From Massospora cicadina (Eukaryota > Entomophthoromycota > Entomophthoromycetes > Entomophthorales > Entomophthoraceae): a stretch of 64,000 bases of DNA. Under the pieces are notes generated by a model. The model was given only the letters and a program-made list of their open reading frames with translations, searched no databases and was not told the origin of the DNA. This document shows, piece after piece, positions 23,216 to 33,990 of this stretch (positions within the stretch are counted from its first letter, which is position 1; each line of letters begins with the position of its first letter). The DNA lies in assembly GCA_022478985.1 (NCBI GenBank), contig JAKSZP010009626.1, positions 1 through 64,000 on the forward strand, in the 5' to 3' direction. Both the position numbers and the translations under genes were made by a program.

Positions 23216-23520
23216 TTCAAAGTTGGTCCTAGGGGAGGATACCCCAGTGGTAGAATAGGGACCTCTACCGCTGCCTCCCCGAGTTCGATCCCGGTAGTGA
23301 ACTTTGGGTAGGGGACGATTATGACTGTGTTGGCGTTGCGCACCAATGCCCCGAACCGAGATAGTGAATAGCAAAGGCGGTTCATGGAGTTCCTGGCCTA
23401 TCATACGCCGCGCATGGAGGTTTTCTGGGTTTTATCCTCCTTTCCCATCTTCAATTCCCCTCATCGGTGCGGTATCGTCCCCAGGTCGGCCCACCTCGAA
23501 TAAAATTCAAAGTTGGTCCT
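23216..23520 (+). mobile_element. tRNA-derived SINE (SINE1) with 15-bp TSD
   Basis: A 275-bp element (23231-23505) lies between perfect copies of TTCAAAGTTGGTCCT (23216-23230, 23506-23520). Its head has pol III promoter boxes: an A-box-like TACCCCAGTGG near 23240 and a B box GAGTTCGATCCC at 23281-23292. The body is unrelated to tRNA. The 3' end, ccaggtcggcccacctcgaa followed by taaaa, resembles the last 30 bases of the LINE at 60425-60454. It encodes no protein and would move with LINE enzymes. It is not a functional tRNA gene: no cloverleaf forms over the whole head. Confidence 0.88.
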
Positions 23521-23660
23521 TTTTTCCTATTTTTTTTGAAAGTCACTATCTAGATATTTTTTAGATTTACATAAACCCCATTTTTGGACGCATATATGTG
23601 GACAATATTGAAAGGGTTAAACTAAATTGCCGATGCAGTAATCTCTGGGTTGGTCTCAAC

Positions 23661-23663
<3 letters not shown>

Positions 23664-23720
<57 letters not shown>
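23664..23720. repeat. Homopolymer of 57 T
   Basis: Uninterrupted run of T. It could be the poly(A) tail of a minus-strand retrosequence starting at 23721, but no TSD or recognisable body was found on either side. Homopolymer length is also prone to assembly error. Confidence 0.8.
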
Positions 23721-23721
<1 letters not shown>

Positions 23722-24466
23722 GTGCTGCTAGCATTGGGCATATTTTCCACATGCGTGGTACCGCATCCCCTCACGTAAGTCATGTGCGGTTAAACCTAAG
23801 TTGGTCTTTAGCAGTACAATCCATAAATAACTACCCGAGCCGATATGCCAAGTAGCCCTGCTCAAGGCTGGTTAAAGTTGAACCTAAGTTGCAGTGCGCT
23901 AAGTTGGTCAATTTGATTTGCAAGTTGCTTCGTAATGAATAATGTAAAAGATTAATCTTACGTTTTCCCTATCAGCCCACGTAAAATATAAAATACTTTA
24001 AAGAATTAAAGTAGGTTTAATAAAGGCCAAGCGGATAACATTTTAAGAGCCAATGAATCAAGTAGATGCAGGCTTACTTCTTAGCTTAGTTTTTTTAAAT
24101 CAGCCCACGTAAAATATAAATTTAAATGACTTTAAAGAATTAAAGTGGTTTTAATAAAGGTCAAGTGGATAACTTTTGAGTCAAGACCTTCGTCAGTTCT
24201 ATTAAGATGGGACAGTCTCGACTATCGGACCGCCATCTGTTGAAATTGAAAATTACTTGGATCCCGTTTGCTGTAGTGGGAATTAAAGGCCCCAGCTAAG
24301 TCGATTTAACCTTAGGCGTGGCTGGTTGGCCGAGGGTCGGTTAAATTCAATGAAGTGCATCTACCAACCACTTGATAATGTCGGGGCGATTCTATCGAAT
24401 GGGTTTATTCTGAAGTCTAACTTTTGTTGAAGGGCACAATATTTAAAATTAACTTATTGGGTGAGT
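23721..24466. other. Region 3' of MED14
   Basis: Apart from the tandem duplication I see no gene. Base composition is intermediate between the GC-rich gene and the AT-rich repeats. It probably includes the MED14 3' UTR in its right-hand part. Confidence 0.4.
23971..24185 (+). repeat. Imperfect tandem duplication, period about 128 bp
   Basis: The segment beginning ATCAGCCCACGTAAAATATA at 23971 is repeated from 24099, with the following actttaaagaattaaagt and aataaagg...gtggataac phrases kept in order. It lies in the region downstream of the MED14 stop codon. Function unknown. Confidence 0.75.
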
Positions 24467-27400
24467 TCACGAGGCAGCGTATCGGAAATCATCGTAAGGG
24501 AGGCGACAGATGTGCTCGAGGAGGCCGCTGATGCGCAGCCCCGTCATGGGCAAATCGCGATCCGCCCTCTGGATGAGGTTGGACAAGGCCGGGCGCTGGG
24601 GGTTAGTGGTTAGCCAAGCACCATACCTGGACGATAGGCGTGCTTCCGGTGGGGTCTCGGGTAAAGGCGTTCCAAACCGACAGCGAACGCCGCCCGGTGT
24701 GGAAATGCAGGGGCAGGGCGAGGACCGTGTCACCTCGCCTTATGGAGAACTAAAGGTAAGCGTCACAACGGTTGGAAGGTTACCAGGCACTTGAGCTGGG
24801 AATCAGCTGGGCTGTAAGCAAAGACGATAGTGCCAGCCCTGGGGAGGCCGGGATGGGAGAGCTGGCTAGGCGAAGGCATGGTAAGGTGCCACTCCAGCTT
24901 GAGATCCTGGGCGATCCCAAGGGCAGCGGGAGCTGCGTCGATGAAGCGGAGCGCCTCGACAAATTCCCGCAGCACAAGGGCTGGGCAGAAGGTCAGCATG
25001 TGTGCCGCCTGCATACTGGCCTGGCTATGGCCCATCGTGTTGATCTATAGGTTATTCGATCAGCATGGGTCGGCTTACCTTGCCGGAAAGAAATTTTGAG
25101 AGCAAGGCCAGGTCATCCATCGAAAGGGGCGGAAGCGTGCCATCGAGCAGAGGGGTTGGCGGCGGCGGCGTGGTAGGCTCAAACACCACCGAACTCAGCC
25201 CATCCCTGGCGCGGAGAGCCCAGTGGCACGTCGGCGTTGGGTAGGAAAGTTCAAAGTCCTCGATGCGCTTGAGGGCGGGCGGCGCGAGCCGCGAAGGGTC
25301 TTTGAAAACGGCGTGGGCGCGTTGAAACAGATGCAGCAGGTTGAAGAACCAATCGTACGACTGCAGCGCAGCCAGCACCAACGACACGTCGAAAGCCACA
25401 TCGCCCCCCGACACGAGGAACTCCTTGGGCTCGGCGCAGTCGGCAAAGCGGCGAATAATAGTGGGCAGGTAAGCGGCGTACAGGGGCATGTACGCGTTGA
25501 CGGCTGGCCGGAAGAGCAGCGACTGGGCGTTGGGCGCAGGGCGGCTGGCCGGACGCCAGGGGAGAGGAAGAGGACGTGACTCGGACAGGCCCCCATCCCG
25601 CACCAGCACCTGCGTGGGCGACACAAGTACGAGGTCAATGCTGTTGGTGACGGCAAACACCAACCGGAAGTGGGTGCACGACAGCGGTACCACGTTGAAG
25701 GGACGAATGAGGCGACGTTCATACTCGTCCAACGCCGACACCACCGGAAGCGTATGCTTGAGCAGGAGCAACAACTGCCTTAGCGAAAACGTGGCATTAA
25801 GGCTAGACTCCAAGAAAGGTAAGATACGCAGATGCGGATTCCAATAACCCTGCGGGTGGTTCGCGTGAAGCGCCAACGCCAAGGGACGCTCGAGAGTAGC
25901 AAACCCAACGGTGGCAACGTAATGTTCATGGTAGCGGATACTCACCGACTGCAAGTCATAGCCCACCGCGGCCATCTCGAGGTCGCCGAGGGACGCCGCA
26001 ACCTCAAGGTATAACTTAGTGGCGGTAACAAAAGCGAGCCAGTCAAGCAGGAACTGGGCCACGCAGCCGTTAAAATCGGCATACAAAAATGTCAACCAAA
26101 TGGCAGTCTCCGGCAGACTCCAGCACCCAACGGGCCGGAACCTGACTGGCTTGACCCGGGAAGTTGGTGGGAACGGAGGAGGCAGGAAAAGGCAACCCAT
26201 CGGCCGAGCGACGGTGCAGCGTATACGGCAACGGGCCCAACCACAAACGGCGTCGCAGCCGACAGCGGAGCGCTCAGGCTTTCTGGAGAGATGGAGAACA
26301 ACCGAGCCAGGTGTTGTGACCCAGCAAAGCGTTCAAGCTCTGCGGGTGAAAGGGCGCCCGTGGCTGAGAGCGCAGCATGCGTGAGCAGGCAGGGCGGCGC
26401 ACTGATGGCACCGCTGGCAAACGGAGGAGACCGCTTGGGTTCGGCGATGCTGGACAACTGTTTCTCGACCTCATTGGCCAGATGATGACCCTCGCAGAGC
26501 CGCAGCAGCTTATCCAACAGGGCATCCTGCAAAAGGTCGTCACAGTCCTGAGCCAGCTGACAGGTCCGCGGCGAGGGGTGTTATGAGCGATGGCCTGCTT
26601 CTCAGGCTCCCCTAAAGCATTAGCAAAAGACCCATAACAGAGTTACGAAAAGGTAACCAGCCAGGCCTTGAGGTGGTTGGCGACAAGGGCCACCGCCAGA
26701 TAGCTATCGGGAATGTTGGACAGCCGGATGTAGGCGGCCTTTTGAATGGTACCAAATTTGTTGAGATCGCTCGCCGTGAGCGGAAGCTTGAAAGCGGTCT
26801 CGAGACCATTGGCCGTGGCCACGAAGCGGATGTTGTCAACGATGCGCTTAAGCCACCACTGCTGCAGGGTTTGCTCGATCTCTGCGGGCCGGTCGTTGAG
26901 CAAGGCTTCAAGTTCCAAAAGCCGGAGTTCGCCGCCCATTTCGTTATCCATGTACATCTTCAATCGTCCACTCCGGAAGTCAACCGTGAGTCGAAGCCTC
27001 CTGGTTTGTTTGGACTGGATAATAAGGCTGGGGGATTCCGTTTCGAGAAGGGTAACATTTGAGCTGGTGAGCGGACTGCTGAGCTCCCTTGCGCGCAGGC
27101 GCGAGAAGCAGGCCGCGAAGCCGCAGCAGAATAAACTTGGAATGGAGCCGAATCACCTTTCGCAAGGCCTTCTCAACGTTGAGCCTTGTGGGGTCAAACA
27201 CCAATTCCTTCTCGGCAGGTGAGATGGCATCTCAGATCCCCTTGCCGGAGTTTAGAGACCAGCGAAACGATAGCGGTGCCGGAGCCATTCGGCCTTGAGA
27301 GTAAGCTCCGAGCCCTCGGGCTTTCGTATCAAGATATAGTGGGACTTGTCACGGTCTAGGAAATCAGCAAGTCAGAGTAATTTCTTACCAAGCGCGGCTA

Positions 27401-29240
27401 GGGGCGAATCAAAGGATAGTGGCGGAAATTTACTAAAAGATATTTAGTACCAATACTCACTACCGCACCACCTCCAGTAGGACAACTTCAGGCAGGTGTG
27501 ATTCTCAACCAAATCAACCTTGAGCTGATCTTTCCACCGATGGCTGGCAAGTAGGGCGGCCTAAAAGGCAACCGTAAGCACGAACGCGCGAGAAAAACCA
27601 GCCATCGGGCCGTTCAAACGGGTTGCAAGCCTACCTGCCCGTGTAAAATTTCAAGTTGAAGCGAAGAACAAAAATTCTCTTTAAATATTAGTCTTGCCGC
27701 AGAATCGTCAACACTCACGAAGATAATCGTGGAGGTTGCCAATGTAAGGCGTCTTGTTCCCGAGTAAGTCTGGCGCGGAAGATGCTCCAGCTCCAGCTTC
27801 CGAGGACTTGGCTGCCGCACCAACTTTGGTCTGTTCATCGCGAAGGTGGGGAGGTAGGAGGCTTTGTTGGGCGAAATACATGATGCGCTGATACTGGGGC
27901 AGAGTAAAGAGGGTTTCTTGGCCTGGTGTGCTTAGAGCACTATAAGGGATTCAAATACCTGGCTCAAACCCCGGCCCTTCCCCAGCAACAAACAGCTTGA
28001 TGGCAACAAGGTGCCAGGGTAATTCCATATCGGGCCCGAGGAGGGTCAAAATAACCTAAACGCTATTAACAAAAACATCTGGACCGGCATACTTCATATC
28101 GTTGGGAGAGTGAAAGAATGAGTTTCCCATTCTCTAAATTTTTAGTCAAAAAGCAGCGTAAACCCCACCTATGCGAATCCCTCCCTTGAGGCAATCCGGG
28201 ATGCCCTCAACCTTCAAGTAGCGCCGAAAAACAATATCATTTAGGAGATCCAAGGTACCAGCCACTTGCTCAGGCTTAATTTTAGCTGGAGGTACGAAAC
28301 GCTCCTAGAGGCCAAAGTAAGCCGGCGCTTATAACAAGGCTACCTTGATGCTGCTTGGCATCTGATTATAAGAACCAGTATAGAAGACGTCCACCGAGGA
28401 TAAAACATCGTACGCTTCAGTCCTTGGAGATGGTAAGCGGGAAAAAAGATCAAGCTCACCTATCCCGCCGCAAGGAACCACCAGCAAAGAAAAGCTAATC
28501 GCAAGCCTTGGTAAACTTTGCATTTGTTTTGAAGGTACCCGATCAAATTCTACATAAATATAAGCAACGTCGTTAGGTTCATAATTACATGCGCATCTTG
28601 AATTTTGTTAGAGTTACGCGCCCATCTTATGAGGACATTGAGTTTGTATTCGCTTCTTGTTGTTGGTCACAAAGGCGAGGATGTGCTTTTTACGCTCAGT
28701 TCTTCTGAGGGTGGGAAGTCTAGCCAAGATTAGCTTGAGCTAATAAAGCTGGCAACAAGATGCCGTAGAAAGCCAAAGCTAGACACCCATCGCTTAAAAA
28801 GGCGATCGACAAAAAATACAAGCCCAACTAATCAAACTATACTAGCGCCAAATCAACTAACCAAAACACATTTTAGCATTCTACACCAAACGCTTCAAGA
28901 GGAGAGAGGCTTACACATCAAGAAGCGCTCTTCGCTCCGCCAAAGCCTTCCCAAGATGCCGCTTCAGCAACATGCTCATGGGCACCATATTTTGATTGTT
29001 CTGCTCAATCACCGATTGATTGCGGTTCAGCGCAGAACCGTCAGAAGTTTCAGGGGAAGTGTTATTTGGGCTCAGAAAGGTGTCTTGGGGCTGCAATCTA
29101 TCCACAACCCCCTGCCCAGGCTGCTTTAAAGGGATGCCGTTAGCATTGCGGCAACCAACCGAGGAGACCTCGGGGGTCAGAACGCCTTCAGAGTAACAAG
29201 CTTTGCCTGTAGAAGGCTTTGTAGTATTTCCGTGGATCAT
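24467..29240 (-). CDS. MED14: Mediator complex subunit 14 (MED14/RGR1), multi-exon
   Basis: MED14 is the backbone subunit that joins head, middle and tail of the Mediator coactivator in the nucleus. Family hallmarks occur in order: MSMLLKRHLGKAL then LPTLRRTERKKHILAF (N-terminal helices), VDVFYTGSYNQMP, LPWHLVAIKLF, SLQLEILHGQ, DQLKVDLVENHTCLKLSYW, LNVEKALRKVIRLHS, LTVDFRSGRLKMYM, IQKAAYIRLSNIPDSYLAVA. Exons read by eye (minus): 29240-28915, 28719-28618 (3' end uncertain), 28494-28460, 28422-28344, 28304-28169, 28133-28093, 28055-27959, 27922-27719, 27678-27635, 27560-27472, 27432-27389, 27355-27260, 27230 to about 26658, 26556-26175, 26145-25079, 25044-24784, 24749-24627, 24595-24467 (TGA). 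Most introns are 29-40 nt. Unsettled: the exon(s) between 28618 and 28494, a frame change near 27090, and the 26657-26557 intron. The gene is much richer in GC than its surroundings. Confidence 0.87.
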
Positions 29241-29922
29241 TGCTTATCAAGACAATGAAGAGGACTTTGCCATCGAGAGGGTGCAACCGCTTTTGTATCG
29301 ATCACTTTGCATCGAATAAGAAAGGTCATCCAATCTAATCCCTTCTGGATACTGTTCAGTCCAATTCGAGCTTACCCTTAAGCGGCATAACGAGTCGATT
29401 ATGAAAGCTCGCTACTAATCTAAATGGTATTTTAATTTCTAGCTATTCAGTCGATAATCATTCCAAAACACAGGCAAGGTAGCGAATCCATTTTAATTGG
29501 TTCCTGAAATGAGATCCCTATAATTTATCCGCAATAGGAGCTTTTTTCGAAATCGCATATCTCGTAACTCGCTCATTTCGTTAATTTCCAGCCAAGCCGG
29601 CAGCGGTAATAGGCCGGAAGATTAAATTGTTTGCTCGGTTGATTCGATTAGGCATAAAAGAGTAGATTCTTCATTCGGTCCCATTTAAACTCAATTCATT
29701 TCCATCAAATATATTTACCAAACTAAAATTATAATTATCGACACCCAATAATTAAAATTAAAGATCACATGAGCAAAGTACATCCTATAGATGATGGATC
29801 CTAAATCTCAATACCTAATAACAATATTAATCGTAATCGCACCACTGATCAGTTACGATCTTAAATCTGAACTTAAGCATGCAATTTCTCGTACTAACCA
29901 GCTTTCAATATAAATCGCAATT
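29241..29922. other. MED14 upstream region
   Basis: AT-rich from about 29430. It must hold the MED14 promoter and 5' UTR, but I see no unambiguous TATA or initiator element. No ORF. Confidence 0.4.
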
Positions 29923-30086
29923 GTAATTTAACCAAGGGTGGTTAGCCTAGCGGGTAAAACTGCTTCCACCCCTAGTGCAAGTTTTTGAGTTTGAAACCTG
30001 TACTGGCTAAAAAACATTCTCTGTGGTGTATTTGTCTAAGGTTGATCCACCTTAAATAAATAAAATAAAAAGTAATTTAACCAAGG
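29923..30086 (+). mobile_element. tRNA-derived SINE (SINE2) with 15-bp TSD
   Basis: A 134-bp element (29938-30071) lies between perfect copies of GTAATTTAACCAAGG (29923-29937, 30072-30086). The head starts GTGGTTAGCCTAGCGGGTAA, containing an A-box-like TAGCCTAGCGGG, and has a B-box-like GAGTTTGAAACC near 29987-29998. The tail, aaggttgatccaccttaaat then aaataaaataaaaa, matches the SINE1 tail with C-to-T differences and resembles the LINE 3' end. The body is shorter than SINE1, so it is a second subfamily. It lies upstream of MED14. Confidence 0.85.
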
Positions 30087-31948
30087 TTAACCATCAACTG
30101 CACATATGCCAGTATATTCTAGACAATAAATATCCAATCATTTTATTCAAAGGCGGGTTAGTATATGAAAAGAAAATCAGGTCAAAAGATTATTCCAAAG
30201 TTACCTTGAGGTGATTTAAAACCCCCTGCCTAAACTTACTCCAGAAACTTGACAATTTGATTTCCATCCCAAATACCTATAATTTAATTTTGATGATCTC
30301 ATTAATTGTGAGTTAACCTTAGATTGATGTGCTATTTAAGGGGGGAAGAGAGGTGAGATATAAGTTTTTAAAGAGCCACTGTAAACCTTTCCATATGATA
30401 TGTAATGCTAAGTCTATATAAATCTATGTTTGTTTTAGTATCTGGCTAGGCCAAGAGCATAGATATAAACTTACAAAGTTAGCTCCTATACCCATAGTGT
30501 CATAGCTCAGAGTGGACTGAGCATGCCATGACTCATGCAGGATATACCCAGGTGCTCAGGCAACGGTGACCAATATAGGTAAGGTGCCAGTTAAAAAGGT
30601 ATAGAGGTTGGTAGCTATAAGTTAATAGAGGCCCAGTGGCCAGCACAGTAGCTTCAGCAATACTGAGTGCAGTGAGATACAATATCTCTAGTATTATTAA
30701 AGTGAGGTGCGTTGAGCAGGTTGTAAGGTGTGGATATTATTGGGGGCAGCAACACAAGTGGTAGTGGAGATTAAGTATACCACATCTCAGCATAAAGGTA
30801 CTTCATGTCAGAAAATTCATGTCTGCTATTTTGTTTAAGGTATCTTAGAGTTAAGAGAAATGTTGATATAAGGTATTGCAAAAGTGTCCCACTGTAAGGC
30901 TGGGAGAGCACCCCCTGCACCTCAACTGCAAGGAATTTCTGTTCCATATAAAGAAGGGGGTTAAGAAGAAGGCTGTCCCTCTTATGATACAGGGCAATTT
31001 AGCCCATGTGGTGACAATAGGTGGGTGATGGTATACCCCCTCAAAGTTGCCCCCTTTCCCCTTTACCTCACCACCCAAGAGTCAGTTCATCATATTAGAG
31101 GGGTGAAGTTGGCAGCAGTGAGAGGCCACTGTCTGGGGGAAAGTGATGGGCATCACTTCTCTGCAGTAGTTTCAGGTTCTGCCAAGGGGGCTAGATATTT
31201 AAATAGATTGTGGTGCAGTGGAATTGACCCAGTTGAAGTACAACTGGGTTTGAAATCCCACCAGGGTGTTTCCCTTCCACTGATAGAGGTTAGTACTGCC
31301 CCAGTATCTTCAAGGGTATTGAATCTGTTCAATACCCAATGGGATCACCCCTATATGTCCTGGACATGGGTACAACCAGTTGCCCACCAGAAAAAGCATC
31401 ACCAATCTGCAAAGTGGCATCACCTTTGGAGAAAAAAATTAGTGGCAAAAACTGAGCAAGAGTCAGAAGCCAGCAGGAGATTGATTCAGAGTCAAATTAG
31501 TTGTAAAGTTACAAACCACAAGATTTGAATAGGATCACACTACCCTCAGTTCATAAAAACTCCATTTATTCCCTAAGCCCCACAGTATTTAAGAAAACCA
31601 TCCCTCACAAAACAGTTGTTGATCAATTTTCCAATTTCATTTAGTAGACAAATTACTGCTCAAAATCCCTGGTTTTTATTTTTTCACTTTTTATAAGTTG
31701 TCACCTACCAAGTGCCATGTTTCCTGGGGTATTTGATGACAGGGCCCTAGTGGCCATCATCACCACATTGCAGCCCTCCCTCCTTAAATGAGGATTCTAA
31801 CTTAGTGGCCTTTTAAGGATGTCCCCACTTTTAATGCCATCTGGCAACAGGATATTTATTTGCTAATAGAGATCATCTCTCCATTGAAATAAAGTTTTAT
31901 GACTTCAATGCATGCTCAACAACCTGTGGCACCACAGCAAATTTGGGG
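30087..31948. other. Unassigned sequence left of element A
   Basis: Mixed composition. It contains one open frame (31025-31528) and otherwise nothing I can name. No LTR-type direct repeat was found inside it, and the segment does not obviously match other parts of the window. Confidence 0.4.
31025..31528 (+). CDS. Unknown ORF, 167 aa
   Basis: Open plus-strand frame with a basic, lysine/histidine-rich C-terminal third (HQKKHHQSAKWHHLWRKK). No family recognised. In a transposon-rich setting a Gag or nucleic-acid-binding fragment is possible, but chance or decayed coding is equally possible. Confidence 0.25.
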   Translation: MMVYPLKVAPFPLYLTTQESVHHIRGVKLAAVRGHCLGESDGHHFSAVVSGSAKGARYLNRLWCSGIDPVEVQLGLKSHQGVSLPLIEVSTAPVSSRVLNLFNTQWDHPYMSWTWVQPVAHQKKHHQSAKWHHLWRKKLVAKTEQESEASRRLIQSQISCKVTNHKI

Positions 31949-31953
31949 ACCCC

Positions 31954-32787
31954 TGTCATGGTCCCATGACATCATAGTAGGGACTGACCCCAAGAACAAG
32001 GCTGGGCACCAGGAGGCCCAGAAGGTGAAATTACAGGGCCTCCCAGACCTGAAGCATACCCTAGACCAGAGCTGGGTATGGGCAAAATATGCCCAGGTTG
32101 GTACTAGTGGGGTGCTAAGTGCCCAGCCCCTTACATCAGTCCAGGAGTTAAAATGTATGGTCTACCAAATTAATGTGGATGGTTCTATTTGGTTTGTCGA
32201 AGAATGAGGTTTTGAAACCCATTCCATTTACAAAACAACATGTTCAGGTCAAATATAACTTCAATTGATCACTCAAGTGAAGTCAGTTTTGGCCTATTCA
32301 CTAATTTGGATGGAAGCGTTGCCCTATTGGTGGGTCAGTGCTTGGGCCCACTGCAGCATAACCCTTATTCCCCCATTTGAGTTTAAATATGTTTTCCCCC
32401 AACCAACACCTTGTTGGTTGACTTCAAAAAAATTTCCCTGTTTACCATTTTTTATGTTATTCTGAACAATCCTGTGTGCGGACCCCTTTGAGGAGGTCTC
32501 CCACTCCATGAAACTTGCCATTTTGAACACAATAAGTTTATCACCTCATGCACCGTTGGTGCGTCCAGGTCCCCTCCAACCTGGGTCATTTACCCCTTCT
32601 CTCAGTGTGCACCACAACATCTTTGGCTTGTTATTTATCACATTTCTTTGCTTATGTTATTTTTGCTCCAGCACCCTCTGCTGGGCAATAATGATTTTTA
32701 TTCTAACAGCTAGTTCTCTGGAGTTGGGCCTGTGCACTGAACACTGCCCCCGCTGGAAACAGGAAGGTTATAAACACCCTCCTTACA
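31954..32787 (+). repeat. Element A 5' LTR
   Basis: 834 bp. Its first 18 bases, TGTCATGGTCCCATGACA, form an inverted repeat (TGTCATG/CATGACA). Diverged visibly but modestly from the 3' LTR. Confidence 0.9.
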
Positions 32788-33059
32788 TTAGTTGACCAAC
32801 CACCTAACTCTGTGCACTAACTTTTTCCGTGTGGATCTTTTCTGAAGTGGGGACAGTGGGTGCTGGCTGTGGGGAGTCAGCTGTCATTAGCCACACCGCA
32901 GTTTCCTATTTTTCCTGATGGTTGGAGCAACTCAGCATTATTATGGTTGCCTCCAACTGGAGAATATCCACCCTTCAAGTTTGTCCCTGGTGGATACGGA
33001 TGCTTCAAGGTCCAAAAGTTGTGTTTTCCTGACTTTCTGCCAAATTTGCTACTTTTAAA

Positions 33060-33990
33060 TTAGATAAATGGGTTTTCTTTCACCCGCACATTCAGCCAAT
33101 GCTGTCAGAATTGGCGCAGATGGGCCTGGGGGTGTTGGCCTTGGATAATGTTGGGCATTTTATCACGGTTCAAGGGATAGGGTCATTTGCGTCTAAAAAC
33201 GCGTTTTATAATGAAACCCTGATATATACCTCTGAACCATATTGGCCCTCTCATGGCTCAAATCTGGAACCCATTCCTGTGTATGGAATCACACCAGAAA
33301 ATCCCCATTTGACCTCTTCCATGATTTTCAGCACTCAGGAAGGTGAAAAAGAACTGCGCTTATAATATGAAAATGTTTATGCACCTGCAGAAGGCATGGA
33401 GGGGTATGTAGCCTCAGTAGTAAGAATGGCCAACTATCCCTCCCCCTTCTTTGATTCCCAACACTACCCTTATGGTTTGCTCAAGCCAGAAGAATTTTTA
33501 GGTGAGGTGGGGGCGTTGTCTGCTTTGAATAAATCCCACTCTGGATACTTCCTCTTGACTGCTACCCTTACTTCCTATTTTTGGAAGTTCAGCACAACTA
33601 TTTTAGTGGATACTGGGGCCTCAAATAATTTTATTGACCAAGACCTTGCTGACTAACTTGAGTTGAGTTACTCACCAGGTGGTATGGTTAGAGATGGGGC
33701 TTCTCAAGGTATCCCTGCGCTGAACGTCATAGGGTTGGTGGACTATCAGGTGGGCGCCTATCTTCTAACCCAATCATTTTCAAGCTATCAGAAACCTCTT
33801 GTTTCCCATTATTTTGGGTGCGGAGTGGTGGAGAAAGTTTGGCGTCAGGAATAACTTGAAAGAAAACACTCTATCCTTGTCCTTGTCCAATGGTCACAAG
33901 TTGATTGTTCCTTTTTCAGAAGATAATGCCCCAGGCAAACTACCTCATTGGCCCAATATTCCTTACATTATCTTGCCCCTTTTCTGAAGC
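33060..33990 (+). pseudogene. Element A protease region
   Basis: Retropepsin-like aspartic protease. The catalytic motif LVDTGASNNFID sits at residues 70-81 of the frame starting at 33396. Upstream sequence in the neighbouring frame (33099-33365) is continuous with it across a TAA near 33363, and another stop follows at 33654. The protein would have been cleaved from the Gag-Pol polyprotein. Inactive as it stands. Confidence 0.75.

Noticed and set aside
23231..23300. Possible functional tRNA gene (A and B boxes present)
   Set aside because: The boxes are followed by 200 bp of non-tRNA sequence and a LINE-like tail inside a perfect 15-bp duplication, and acceptor arms do not pair; a SINE explains all of it.
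23598..23855. ORF with a long poly-phenylalanine (or poly-lysine on the other strand) run
   Set aside because: It is only the translation of the 57-T homopolymer.
24320..24350. tRNA-Ser-like phrase ggctggttggccgagggtcgg
   Set aside because: No matching B box at the right distance and no acceptor pairing.
24510..26586. Plus-strand ORFs opposite MED14
   Set aside because: They are shadows caused by the GC-rich codons of the minus-strand gene; family motifs and splice sites all lie on the minus strand.
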